A stretch of DNA of 64,000 bases, from assembly GCF_003473485.1 (NCBI RefSeq), contig NC_053042.1:1748501-1812500 (forward strand), in the 5' to 3' direction. Source of the DNA: Medicago truncatula (taxonomy: Eukaryota > Streptophyta > Magnoliopsida > Fabales > Fabaceae). Position numbers and translations under genes: made by a program. Shown here piece by piece: positions 35,103-46,260 of this stretch. The notes under the pieces were generated by a model. The model was not told the DNA's origin and ran no database searches. It worked only from the letters and a program-made list of their open reading frames with translations. Numbering within the stretch: the first letter of the stretch is position 1; the number at the start of each line of letters is the position of its first letter.

Positions 35103-36060
35103 CTACTCCCTTCTGTGCTTTCTTTCTCCACGATCATCATCATCCCTTCTATAATGCCTTCTTTCTCCATGACCATCATCATCATCCCTTCTGCTGCGCT
35201 TTCTCTCTCCATGATAATCATCGTCCCCTCTGTACTTTCTTTCCCCACGAACATCCTCATCCCTTGAGCTCTTTCTCTCTCTGTGATCATCATCTTCCCT
35301 TGAGTTCCTTCTTACTTTGCGATCATCCTCTTCCCTTGAGTTCTTCCTTTCTTTGCGATCATCCTCATACCTAGAGTTCTTTATTTCTACACTGCCATCC
35401 CCATCCCTTTTGTTTTGTGCTTCTCTATGACGACCCTCATCCCTTGAGTGCTTTCTTTCTCCAAAATCATCTTCATCCCTCAAGGTCTTTCTTCCTGTAC
35501 GATCATCCTCAATCCTTCTAGTCTTTGTTTCTCTAAGATCATCCCCATCCCTAGAGCTCTTCTCTCGTCGGCCATCGCCATCCTGAGAGTTCTTTCTTTC
35601 TCCTCTGCCACCCTCATCCCTTAAGTTCTTTCTTTCTCCGTAATCATCCCCATCCCTAGAGCTCCTTTTCTCTCCACGGCCATTGCCATCCCTTAAGTTC
35701 TTCCTTTCTCCATAATCATCCCCATCCCTAGAGCTTCTTTTCTCTCCACGGACATCGCCATCCAGAGAGTTCTTTCTTTCTCTACTGCCAACATCATCCC
35801 TTAAGTTCTTTCTTTCTCCATAATCATCCCCATCCCTCAGTGACTTCCTTTCTGCATGTTCATCCTCAATCCTTCTGATCTTTCTTTCTCCGTGATCATC
35901 TTCATCCCTCAAGTGCTTTCTTCCTGTAGGATAATCTTCATCCTTTCCATGCCTTCTCTCTCCACGAACATCTTCATCTCTTAAGCTTTTCTTCTCCCGG
36001 CGATCTTCCTCGTCCCTTTTATGCTTTCCATCTCTTGAATCATCTTCATTCCTTCCATGT
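35103..36060 (-). repeat. Coding minisatellite in the CWC21-like gene
   Basis: About 960 bp of the last exon is built from related 57-66 bp units encoding a dipeptide-rich motif of the form R-D/E-D-D-x-x-G/R-E-R-K-x-x-R. Within 35560-35850 a higher-order unit of about 120 bp recurs, with [12 protein letters not shown] alternating with [12 protein letters not shown]. Units keep reading frame throughout and no stop interrupts them. Confidence 0.85.
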
Positions 36061-39000
36061 TTTTTTTCTTCATGGTTATCCTGATCCCTTTTATAATCAT
36101 TATCATTTCTTCCCTTCCTTCTTGTTTCATAATCCTCCCTATTCCGATCAATTCGTCCAACAGATTGTGATTCAACATCCCTGTTATAATTTCTGCCTCT
36201 CTGATCAGAAGTTTCATTATCATTCCCTCTGATCCTAGCTGATTTAGAATAACCATCTCTTTCTTCATTTTCATTTTGATAAATTCGAGATTTTGACTCA
36301 GACTCTGTTTTACCAAACTTCCTATCTTGTCCATCATGCTTAGCAAAGTTGACAGTCTCCCTATCTCTATCTCTATCTTCATCAATTTTCTTTTCACCCT
36401 TAGCCATTGTTTGACTTCTAGAATCTGGACCCTCTTTATAGTCTCTCCCATATGATTTTCTTAAAGAATCCAATCCATCAACCTTAGCACTATTTTTCCC
36501 TTTTCCTGCAGCATTACCTCTGTCATTTATTTCCTCCTTTGGCTCGCCTCTCTTCGCTACAGACCCAACTTTTTTAGTTCTTCCATACCTGTGATCACTA
36601 TCACTGCTGCCAGTTTCACTATCACTGCTACTCTCATCAGAGGAATAGTATGTCCGCCTTTTAACATGTTTGTCTTGTCCTGAAGCATTTCTAACACTGC
36701 CTCTACCAGAGTCCTCATCAATAGAACCGTACCTCCTTGTTTTCTGCTTCTCAAGTCTTCCATGTTTCTCTTTCTCACTATCAGCATCAGATTCCTCTTC
36801 AGAATCATGACGTTTGCTCGTCTTTGCGTGCCTCTTCACTTCACTAGTCCTACGCCTGGGCACGCCTTCATGATGATCAGAATCTCCATCTGAATCATGC
36901 CTCTTACTAGCCTTTACTGGTTTTTTATTACTTTTTCTTGCACTCTTGCTATCCTCACTATCAGAAGAAAAATCAGTATCATCACTGTCATCCACCCTGC
37001 TTTTCTTGCGGTGCTTAGATGTGCTCTGCTTCTTTTTAGCCTTGACCTTCCTCTTAGCATCACTATCAGAATCAGATTCATCACTACTGTCGGTACTCAC
37101 TCTACTGTTCTTCCTTCTGCCTGTTTTCTCATCATCCGTACTGCTATCTGAATCAGATGAATCATCCTTGTACTTTCTCTTGGGAGTTCCACCCTTCTTG
37201 TGGCGCTTTGTGTCTTTAACACTCTTTTTCTTAGTAGTTTCTTCTTTTTGAACTTCCTCCAGTTGTTTCTTCCGACTGAAATCTCTGTCCAAAAAGGAAT
37301 GTTCAGGTTTCAAAATATGTTTTGCATCAGCAAAAGAAACATCTTTCCCTTCATTTCCAGCCCCTTCATCATTCCCATCTGTATTTAATTCATCAGCTTC
37401 AGATATTATGCCAAGAGCAGCTTTCAATGTTTCCATCTGTTTTTCCTTTCTAGCAGCAATTTGGTGACTCTGTGTATCAGAAATCCTGAAAAATCCACAT
37501 AAGTTTTTGTTAGTGATACTTAGGTATTAACTTTGGAAACACAATTCACAAAAACAATAGTTATGAGTGTAAGCCTTTCTGTAACTGCATTTATAAGCAA
37601 TGAGAATCTGTATATATTACAGATATATTTTTTTCATGAAAAAAAAAAGTCATTCTAAAATTATTGTGCATAAGTATTTAGAATATATTGGAATCTGAAA
37701 AAGAAAGAAAAAAAAACAGGTTTTATGAGTGTTTTAAGCTCTGTTCAGGAAGGCCAAGTCAATATCTTAAACATATATTTGATATTTAAAAAAAATTTAA
37801 AAGAACTTCATGATTAATCATATAATAGTTCAATCAGACTTAGTAGATTTAAAAAAACATTTTAGTGTCCCTAATTTCTTTTTGAAAAAAGTAAGCCCTC
37901 CCACCCAAAACCATACATACCCTCAGGAAACTACTTAAAGTTGATACTTAAAAAATGGGTGGTAATCAAACAAAAAGATAAACTTATTCTTTACACAAAT
38001 CCCTGAAAAAAACACGTTTTTAAACAACCTTAAAATCACTTTTTTAAAAGCTTAACCAAATGGGCCCTTACCATTACCCCGTGAAACTATGTCTAATTGC
38101 ATCCAGCTTCTAAATCACACACAACCAGTCTAAAAATTACAAATTGAAACAGCAGTACTCCAACATGCTAATCTTTTTTTTTTATCAACGGAGTCCTGTG
38201 CAAATAGTTAATTAATTTATTTATGCAATTCATAAACCGCCCCTAACATGAAACTAACCACTTAATTCAAACCAACAGACAAAAACCCTGTAGCATCCAC
38301 ACTTCGCATTGAAGGCATGTCATGTACACGACACTGACACATGTAATTACATTGAATTTTAATTTTTTTAAATTATTATTGGTATCAAGGTGTTCAGTGT
38401 CCGTGTTTGTGTCCGTGCTAACCAATAATTCATAGAGAGCATCCCCAATTCAACAAACAGCTAAAAGATCAAATTATCACTCACACATCAACTAAAACAA
38501 TCAATGATCAGTAACTGCAGGCAATGAGAACATGTATATTTCAGATATTTTTTCATGAAAAAAAAAAGTCATTTTAAAATTATTGTGTATAAGTATTTAG
38601 AATATTTGGAATCTTCTAAGAAAAGAAAAAAAGGTTTTATGATTATTTTAAGCTCTGTTTGGGAAGGCTAAGTCAATATGATTTATGATCATATAATAGT
38701 TCAATCAGACTTAGTTGATTTAAAAAAAAAAATCGTGTCCCTAATTTAAAAAGGAAAAGTAAGCCCTCCCACCCTAAACCCTCCATCGAAACATACCCTC
38801 AGGAAGAGGAAGCTACTTAGAGTTGATTCTTAAAAAATGGGTAGTAATCAAACAAAAAGAAAAACTTATTCTTTATACAAATCCCAAAAAAAAAAACACA
38901 TTTTTAAACAACCTTAAAATCACTTTTTTCAAGCCTAACCAAATGGGCCCTTAACATTACCCCCTGAAACTATGTCTAATTGCATTCAGCCTCTAAATCA

Positions 39001-39789
39001 CACACAACAACCAGTCTAAAAAATACAAATTCAAGCAGCATTAATCCAACATGCTAATTTTTATTTTTTGTTATAAACAGAGTCCCGTGCAAACAATTAA
39101 TTCATTAATTTATGCAATTCATAAACAGCTTAACATGAAACTAACCACTTAAACCCACAGATAAACACTCTGTAGCACCCACACTTCTCATTGAAAGTGT
39201 GTCATGTACACGACACCGACAAATGTGATTACATCGAAATTTAATTTTCTTAAATTATTATTGGTATCAAGGTGTTTGGTGTCCGTGCTTCATATGACAA
39301 AAAGAATATCATGCTAAAGAACAATTCATAGAGAGCATCGACAATTCAACAAACAGCTTAAAGATAAAATCATCACTCATACTCACACATCAACTAAAAC
39401 AATAAATGATCAGTAAACAATCCTAGCACAACTATCAAAATCCAAAACACTCACTTATCCATATTGGATCCGTCGTTTTCGTCAGCTGCAGCCTCCAAGT
39501 TATTCCTCGCCTCCTCAAGCTTCTCCGCAATCTCAGCCTCAGTATAACCCTGATCAATCAGCTTATCTTCAAGAATAACAAGCTTCAGCTGAATCTGACG
39601 CTTTCGATCATGCTCAAGAATCTCTTTGTTAGCCTTTCTACTAACACCAGCAGTACCCTGATCTCCCTCAAACCCCTTCATATTCTCAGCAACCTTCGAA
39701 GTTCTCGGCTTCACGAAGAATTTGTTGCTTTGAATGTACCCATTGGTACCTGACCCTCTTGGGGTTTGTAACCCTATTCCGTTGTACAT
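35103..39789 (-). CDS. CWC21/SRRM2-like spliceosomal protein with long charged repeat tail
   Basis: Two minus-strand exons, 39455-39789 and 35103-37485, join (AA + G) to 2718 nt, 905 residues. The N-terminus [20 protein letters not shown] and the block [20 protein letters not shown] ... [13 protein letters not shown] (about residues 55-100) are the conserved start and the cwf21 domain of CWC21/SRRM2, spliceosome components near the catalytic centre. The rest is disordered. An S/D/K-rich stretch (about 180-420) is followed by R/E/D repeats built on [14 protein letters not shown]-type units (about 590-905). Start is the first ATG, just after a 5' UTR intron (donor near 40002, acceptor near 39812). 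A 1.97 kb coding intron holds a large tandem duplication. Length beyond the cwf21 domain varies between plants. Confidence 0.88.
37590..39415. repeat. Tandem duplication of about 920 bp inside CWC21 intron
   Basis: Copy A (about 37590-38510) and copy B (about 38511-39415) share a long series of landmarks in order. These include GCAATGAGAA, TTTTTTCATGAAAAAAAA, TAAGTATTTAGAATAT, TTTTAAGCTCTGTT, AGTTCAATCAGACTTAG, AAGTAAGCCCTCCCACCC, AACCAAATGGGCCCTTA, CATGAAACTAACCACTTAA and TCAACTAAAACAAT. Each copy also contains a GTGTCGGTGTC-type repeat. The copies differ by small indels and about one base in ten. Confidence 0.9.
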
Positions 39790-39810
39790 ATTGTTCGCAA
39801 CAAATCAAAC

Positions 39811-40140
39811 ACTGCAACTGAAAACCCCAAAAAAAGTATATCAGAAACCTTAATTTCAACAGAAAATCATAGATCTTATATAGAAATCTGATGCAAATTT
39901 AAGAGCGAGTTTGTTGTTATTCAAACGTAGAACACGAAAGGAACAAAATCAGAAACCCTAATTATAAGAACGGAAATGAAGAGATAAAAAAAATTACCTT
40001 ACCGTAGAAAAGAAAGAAGAGAGGAGAATAATCCGTTCGGAAAGCGATTATAACGCTGAAATGAAGAGGCTAGAAATGAAGCAGTGATTCCGATAGCGAC
40101 AATGTTGATATTTCACGACTGCCGATTCAGATATTACTTT
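39811..40140 (-). other. 5' leader and UTR intron of the CWC21-like gene
   Basis: On the minus strand a leader around 40003-40100 ends in CTACG followed by GTAAGG. The acceptor TTGCAG lies just right of 39811, 22 bp before the ATG. UTR introns of this kind are common in splicing-factor genes. The transcription start is inferred only from composition. Confidence 0.5.
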
Positions 40141-40159
40141 GGGGATAATACTATTTGCA

Positions 40160-41170
40160 CCGCTATTTTGGTTAATACACCACATACAATTATACATTTA
40201 TACATTCTGTATGTATATATACACTCTATAATAAAGAAAATATCTTAGTTTTTTTTGTTTGATTTTTTCTTTTTTAAAAAATACTCTTAATTTTCAATAC
40301 AAATAATACATGTAATAAATATAAATAGATAGAGTAAATGTAACAAACACGATATGAATATACACATATCTGTTTTTTTATTATTTAAAAAGTGTAACAA
40401 ACTAAATTAGTATATTTATAATTTTGAACTTTCATCTAATAACAATCATGTATTATGTCAAATCAGATCACTTCAGTCTATTTTAATGGTGTAATATAGA
40501 AAAATAGATTCTTATTAAATGTCGGAGAAAATTTAATTCGGACTAACAAAATATATTCATTAAACACTCATTTTAAAAAGAGTCACGACAACATTCTTTA
40601 AAAAAAAAAAAAAAATTGCGACAACATGTTCTCTTTGTTATAAGTTGAGTAACTTAACTGGTTTGAACTAATAAATTAAAAAGTTGAAAAAATTAAAAGT
40701 CTAAGGTTTAAGTATTGACAAAGAGGAAAAAAATATTAACATACTAACAATTAACTTAGCAACATTTGTGACTAAGAAAATTCTCTTGTCATTTTTTAAG
40801 AAATTAAAATTATTTTTGTTTTGTGATGAAAAATATAAATTTTAAATTATATTGGTGCTGAGAGTAGAGGGGAGGACTTTCAGAATAATGCAGCTGAAAC
40901 TTATTTGAGAGAGTAGCTCTCTTTTGGTTTCTTTTATTTCCCCTTTTCTCTTTTATTTTAGCTTTGTTAAAAAGAACGTCAGGACCGCGAGAGATAGTGA
41001 GGGAGGGTAGGAAAATTCTTTTATGGTCACAAGCTTAAATAAAAAATATTTGAGCACTCTCATATTAAATGGAAAAATTGAAACAAAATTTAAGGGATAA
41101 AAATAAAACGGAACAAATTCAAGGTACCGAAAAAGAAAACTTAAAAATAACTTAAAGGACCAAAAATATA
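40160..41170. other. Intergenic region, AT-rich
   Basis: No gene is seen. It contains an A-run at 40598-40614 and a T/C-rich stretch at 40915-40960. The opening part (40160-40250) has several TATA-like tracts. They lie just upstream of the CWC21 leader and may include its promoter. Confidence 0.3.
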
Positions 41171-41175
41171 ATATA

Positions 41176-41463
41176 TTCTCTCCGTTTCAAAATGAATGTC
41201 GTTTTAGCCAATTACACGCATATTAAAGAATGGAATAAAGTACTCAAATGTAATAACAATTTTACCAAATTATCATAATCAACTATTAGTTTGTTTTTTA
41301 TTAAAGAAAAAAATAATGTTTTGGAAGTAGTGTAACGTAGTATTAATTGAATGGTACAATTGAAAATAAAAAGTTATTATTTCATTGGAAACTGAAAGTG
41401 ACATTCATTTTAAAACAATTTTTTTTTTACTAAAACGACACTTGTTTTGAAATGGATTGAGTA
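41176..41463. mobile_element. Stowaway-like MITE
   Basis: The left end CTCTCCGTTTCAAAATGAATGTCG is mirrored by CGACACTTGTTTTGAAATGGATTGAG on the right, with TA next to the right end. The interior is AT-rich and non-coding. The CTCCNTCCGTTTCA terminus is typical of Stowaway (Tc1/mariner) elements in plants. Confidence 0.65.
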
Positions 41464-42655
41464 TTTTTTTTTAGGAAATATCCTTTTTTTATATATATCA
41501 AGTTTGAACCGTCTCTGTTGAACGGTAAAATTGTAACAAATAACAATAGATGATTGCTCTTCTACCTTTCTTATATGCTCAAAACTGTCAAAATACATTA
41601 TCGAATACTTGTTTCCGATAAAAAAATTGCATTTTAGCGGGACTACATGAACAATCACCATAATAATAAGATAATATAAGATAAGATATGAGTAGACAAT
41701 GCATTGTAGATAATTACGATATGCACATGTCACTTTTGTGCATTTGCATTGGCTCAAAAAACCCAAACAAAAAATGTGTTGAATTATTACTTCAACGACC
41801 AAAAGTGGGAAGTGGGAACCCAAAAAACAACGCACAAAAAAACAATTTAACATCAAAAGAATCTGAACCTCTAAATACAAACAATTTCAATAGTCACTTC
41901 CATACTTTGAAGGAATTTGAATTTTGATGAGCTCACATTCTTTCCGTCAAACTCCTTCATGTTATGGAGAGAACATAAAAGTTAAAACCAAGTGCAATGA
42001 CCCTATTACAAATAATGATGGCCTTGTAACATAAGGAGGAACATGAGGGTTAGAGGATTTTCAAATCCATCTAATTAAATGTGTTAACTTTTGCTACGGC
42101 TAAGACATCTTTAAGATTAAGAATATAGAACAAAAAGTATCATGGTCAAGGAATAAAAAATATTAATTAAACCAATTATAAAAATGTTCAACTATATTGA
42201 TGTTACCAAGGTCTTAGGCTAAATGTATACACTCTTCGGTCACAAATATAAGCAAAAATTCATGTTTTAGATTCATTCAATAAATTCATGTTTTGAAGGT
42301 CTGATCTTACCCTTTAAGATGATTTTATTGTCTGGGTCGTATGGTAGGAATGGAAGCAGAAAGAAGCAAGTGAATGACATTGAGAGGTTAATGACAATGA
42401 GAAAAAATATATAGTGTAGACAACTTATAGTAAGATCATTGTTTCCTTTCAATCCAATGGTTCAAAAAAACTTTCCTATGACCTTTCCCATGTGAAATGT
42501 CACCTTACTTATTACGAACAATCTAATATAAACCTTTTAAAAATGGATCAAAAGTGGACTTTTACCATATTTTAAAAGAACAAATATAACACTAAAGGTG
42601 CATCACAAAAAAACTAGTATAATTAATTTCATTAACCACAGCAATAGGATGTAAG
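41464..42655. other. Intergenic region without recognised genes
   Basis: Contains a scrap of a MITE end near 42236-42300 (CACAAATATAAGCAAAAATT) and otherwise unremarkable AT-rich sequence. Short open frames on both strands show no known motifs. Confidence 0.35.
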
Positions 42656-43240
42656 AGCAATATGTACAATCTCTTCAGCCGGCCTTAGTTTTCTAGTGAG
42701 AGAAACTCAAACTTCTTTCTAAACTTCCTTTCTCTTTCGTTCATCAAGGAATGGTGGTTTTAGGTCATTTTTTGACCTAGAATCACCCCTCTCCATCTTT
42801 TCCCCCTTTTCTTTCAATCTAAATAAGTGGTTTTCACATATATCAAGTTTTTTCTTTTGTATTTTTTTGTGATTTCGTCGTCTAAGTGCGGCGTTGTGTT
42901 GTTCGTCGTCTTGTGCGACGTTTGATTTCGCGTCTTGTCGTGGTGTTCGTTTATTTCCTATTGAAAGATCGGCATCAATCAATTACAAATTCAACCAATG
43001 ATTTGGGCGTCAACGTTGAAGATCCGAAAGCATGTGAATTTCGGTGACAGGTTTTATCATATTATTTGTAGGCATTTTGCTGTTTTTAGTGATTCACAGA
43101 TTAACTTGGGTGATGTGAGTTTATTCACAGATTCACCCTTTACGTTTTTAGCGATGTTTATATCTGATGTAATATAGCGATTTGAATGAATGAATAAATA
43201 TTGTTTTGTTTTTGTCAAAAAAAAATAGCAATATGTACAA
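42656..43240 (+). mobile_element. Uncharacterised non-LTR retroposon with 14-bp target-site duplication
   Basis: A 557-bp insert (42670-43226) is bounded by identical 14-bp copies AGCAATATGTACAA (42656-42669 and 43227-43240). It ends in an A-run after GAATGAATGAATAAATATTG. These are the marks of LINE-driven retroposition. The start TCTCTTCAGCCGGCC is not tRNA-like, so it is not a classical SINE, and no long coding frame is seen. The make-up suggests a LINE 5' end joined to a 3' end by internal deletion, or a retrocopied RNA. Confidence 0.8.
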
Positions 43241-43828
43241 AGCGAGTGGATCCAAAGTCGATCCTAGAGTATTAACTTCTCTCATTGGTTTTCATTTTCT
43301 CAAATATCAAAATGAATATTAACACTGTGATTCTTATAAATGGCTTGAAAAGATGTTTCCAAAATGACCTTTGGGACTTTATATTGCATAAATTGAATGG
43401 ATAATTGCCTCCAATGACTTGTCCACTCAACCCTTCTTCAACCCGGATATGGAACAAACCATTGGAAAAAGATTATCCATACAATTGATGCAAAAAAGGA
43501 GATTCTTAAGCTGATGGTACAAAGACAACATATCTTATCTAAGATAAATTGGCTTTTTCAAACACTTTGGTAATTTTTGTGTGAATATGATGAAGTTATT
43601 ATGTATGGGTATGGTTTTTATAGATGGTCAAATTTATGGGGTAAGCAATGTGTTTCTTTGAAAGAAGAAAAAACACAGTGGGTAAATGAGTCAATCCGTG
43701 TGATGGTTGGAAGGGTGTTTGGGACCGTTGGTTTGTTTTAATCGACGGTTTACATGGATTGAAATGTTTCACATGGATCGGTGACGTGGATGAGGTGTTC
43801 CAATTCCAATAGTTTATTTTTTTTTTTT
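43241..43828. other. Intergenic region
   Basis: No gene or element recognised. The plus strand around 43660-43810 is G-rich (GTGGGTAAATGAGTCAATCC, GGACCGTTGG) and could be an old gene or retroelement scrap, but no family could be named. Confidence 0.3.
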
Positions 43829-44701
43829 AGGTTTAAATATGATAATCGTCCCTATAATTTAGTTCAGTTTTGATTTTCGTCCCTGTAAAAAAAAAAACTT
43901 GAAATACATTCCTGTAAAAAAAAAAAAATTGTTTGAAAAAGGTCTCTGACCCCACTATTCAGCTGATTTGGCATGGTTTTGACCACGTAGCAGTTGCTGA
44001 CTGTGCAACTTTTCTCACGTGACGTGCCACATAATATTATTTTTTAAAAAAAAAATTAAAATTATGAAAGTTGTTTTTAAAATTAAAAACAATTTAAAAA
44101 ATCTGAAAATAAATTTTAAAATATTAAAATAATTTTCTGATTTATTTTTTGTATAATTTTCAAAATAAAATTAATTTTTTTGCAAAATAATATATATTCA
44201 GAAATTTCTGAAAAAAATTAATAATTTTTTTTTTAAGATTAAAATTTTCTTAAAAGAACAAGAAATTAGATTATTTTTTTAAAATTATAATTTATTTTCA
44301 AAAATTTTAAATTTATAAATTTTGAAAATATAATTGTCATTATTTTCGAAAAAATTTTAATATATAATTTTCAAATTCAAAAAAATCTATTTTTCGAAAA
44401 TTTAATTTTCACAATTTTTTTAATTTTAATAGTTTTTTGGTCAAAAATTTAATTTTCAAAGTTTTTTCAGATTTTTTAAATTAAAAAAAAAAATTCAAAA
44501 TTTTATTTTTTATTTTTTTAATTACGTGGACTACCATGTCAGCGCCACGTGGCGAATAACATGCCAAGTCAGACATGAAGTGGGGTCAGCGACCATTTTC
44601 AAACAAAAAAAATTTATAGGGATGTATTTCAAAGTTTTTCTTTTACAGGAACGAAAATCAAAACTGGCCCAAATTACATAGATGATTATCATATTTAAGC
44701 T
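43829..44701. mobile_element. Mutator-type MITE, about 870 bp, long inverted ends
   Basis: Starting AGGTTTAAATATGATAATCG and ending with the inverted CGATTATC-like CTAAATTACATAGATGATTATC...TTTAAGCT, the two ends pair over about 200 bp. Shared inner blocks include TTTTGATTTTCGTCCCTGTA, GACCCCACT and CACGTGGC. The centre is extremely AT-rich and non-coding. The flanks are T-runs, so the target-site duplication cannot be judged. Confidence 0.7.
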
Positions 44702-44851
44702 TTTTTTATATTTAGCGTTGATAAGTATAAGTAAATTAAAACAAATCAATGTATCTTGAAGGACAAAATGAAAGAATGTTTATTTCCTTTAGGTCCAAAT
44801 ATAATGGACAATTTTCTTAAAACAATCCATATTAAAAAAATATAAAATTAT

Positions 44852-44917
44852 TCTCGTGAGCATAATTCGGTCTAGAAACATTGCATTGTGCAAGAGCATG
44901 GATTCAAACTCTACGTG

Positions 44918-44952
<35 letters not shown>
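44852..44952 (+). mobile_element. SINE copy with long A-tail
   Basis: CTCGTGAGCATAATTCGGTC resembles the A-box half and GATTCAAACTCTACG the B-box half of the tRNA-type SINE at 21759, followed by a run of about 32 A. No clear target-site duplication. A Mutator-type element starts directly after the tail. Confidence 0.6.
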
Positions 44953-44956
<4 letters not shown>

Positions 44957-45541
44957 AATTACACTTTTGGTCTTCGTATTTTGACAAACTCACGTAAATG
45001 ATCCTACCTTTTTAGTCAAATAAAATCGTCCCTAAACTATATATTTTTTTGCAGTTTTAGTCATATCTCCCTATTTCCAACTCCAGAAACGCACATAAAT
45101 GACAGTTTTAGTCCAACCACCTATACTCGACCATAAAATAAACAAGGAATAAATCATGTGGGTACAAGGAATCTACTTTGTTCAGCACACAAACCAAGAA
45201 AAACCCTAATTTCTAAGACATGTTTCAGGTATGTAGCATGTCTCGGAAATTAGGTTATTGTGCTGAATAAAGTAGATTCCTTGTACCAATTTCTTTCGCA
45301 TATAAGGTAGATTCCTTTTAAGAGGATGAATGTGATGGATGTGTACGAAGATGATGATAAAGAGGAGAAAAGAACAAGATGGAGAAGTGTAAAATAATTA
45401 AGTGTTGGTGGTTCACCTTAAGATACAGCAGTCTTATTTGATCCAGCGGTCTTCTACTAACGGAGGTGATTTGAGGGACCAAATGGGAAAAATTTAAAGT
45501 TAAAAACAACAAATAAGTTGGGGGATCAAAAGTTCAATTAA
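44953..45541. mobile_element. Mutator-type element with internal hairpin
   Basis: The left end CCTTAATTACACTTTTGGTC is mirrored by GATCAAAAGTTCAATTAAGC on the right. Inside, 45161-45222 and 45237-45287 form an inverted repeat: GGTACAAGGAATCTACTTTG, TTCAGCAC, CCTAATTTC and GACATG are all matched in reverse order. No coding frame. Confidence 0.6.
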
Positions 45542-46260
45542 GCCTATTTCTTTTTGTCACTCTTAATTTGGTTATTGTTAACTCATAGATCATGACCAAG
45601 GTTAAATACCTTGTACTGTATTTTCTAAATTATTTTGACCGCACACGATAACGATCACTCACACATCTTTAATATTAAAAAAAATGAAATGTAATGATAT
45701 AGAGTTATTAATCAATGATAATTGAATCTCGTTTAAGAAATTTATCTGAGGTGTTGGGTTGGAGAGATTAATTGTTTATTAAGTACTACTATTAAAAAAA
45801 ATATAAATGAGTGATGTGTATAAGTATGATCCACTTAAGTATCAAAAATAAATTTCTTCACTGTGGATGCCTTTGTGATAAATAAACCGAAGATTTAAGA
45901 AACATAATATATTCACAACTAAGGAACCCTTTCTTGAAACATGTACAACTATAAATTAGTGCAATAAGGTTAAGCACAATAAACCAAAGATGATCCTATG
46001 TAAATAAATGTGATGTGAACCTTCTTTTGATCACTATCTCTATTAACCCTAAGCTTCTTGTCTAGGTAAAGCCTAAGACAAAAAAATTAGTGACCTTATT
46101 CTTGGGTCAACCATGCAATAAGTATTCTTAGAGAACATCCATTTAAAATATTTTACATTCATATCTTCACATAATTGCTCAACACCATTTAAAGTAAATC
46201 ACAAAAGTATCGATGTAACATATTGGTTCTTCTCCTACTATAGCAACAGACTTGAGGCGC
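45542..46260. other. Intergenic region, 3' side of the DUF1218 gene
   Basis: AT-rich, with no gene or element recognised. The part next to 46261 must hold the 3' UTR of the minus-strand DUF1218 gene. Confidence 0.35.

Noticed and set aside
35103-36451. Long overlapping frames on both strands across the repeat tail
   Set aside because: They are by-products of the period-three repeat; only the minus frame that continues from the cwf21 exon makes a known protein.
42719-42982. Basic 87-residue frame on the minus strand
   Set aside because: It lies antisense inside the retroposon, has no recognised motif, and the element's orientation is set by its A-tail on the plus strand.
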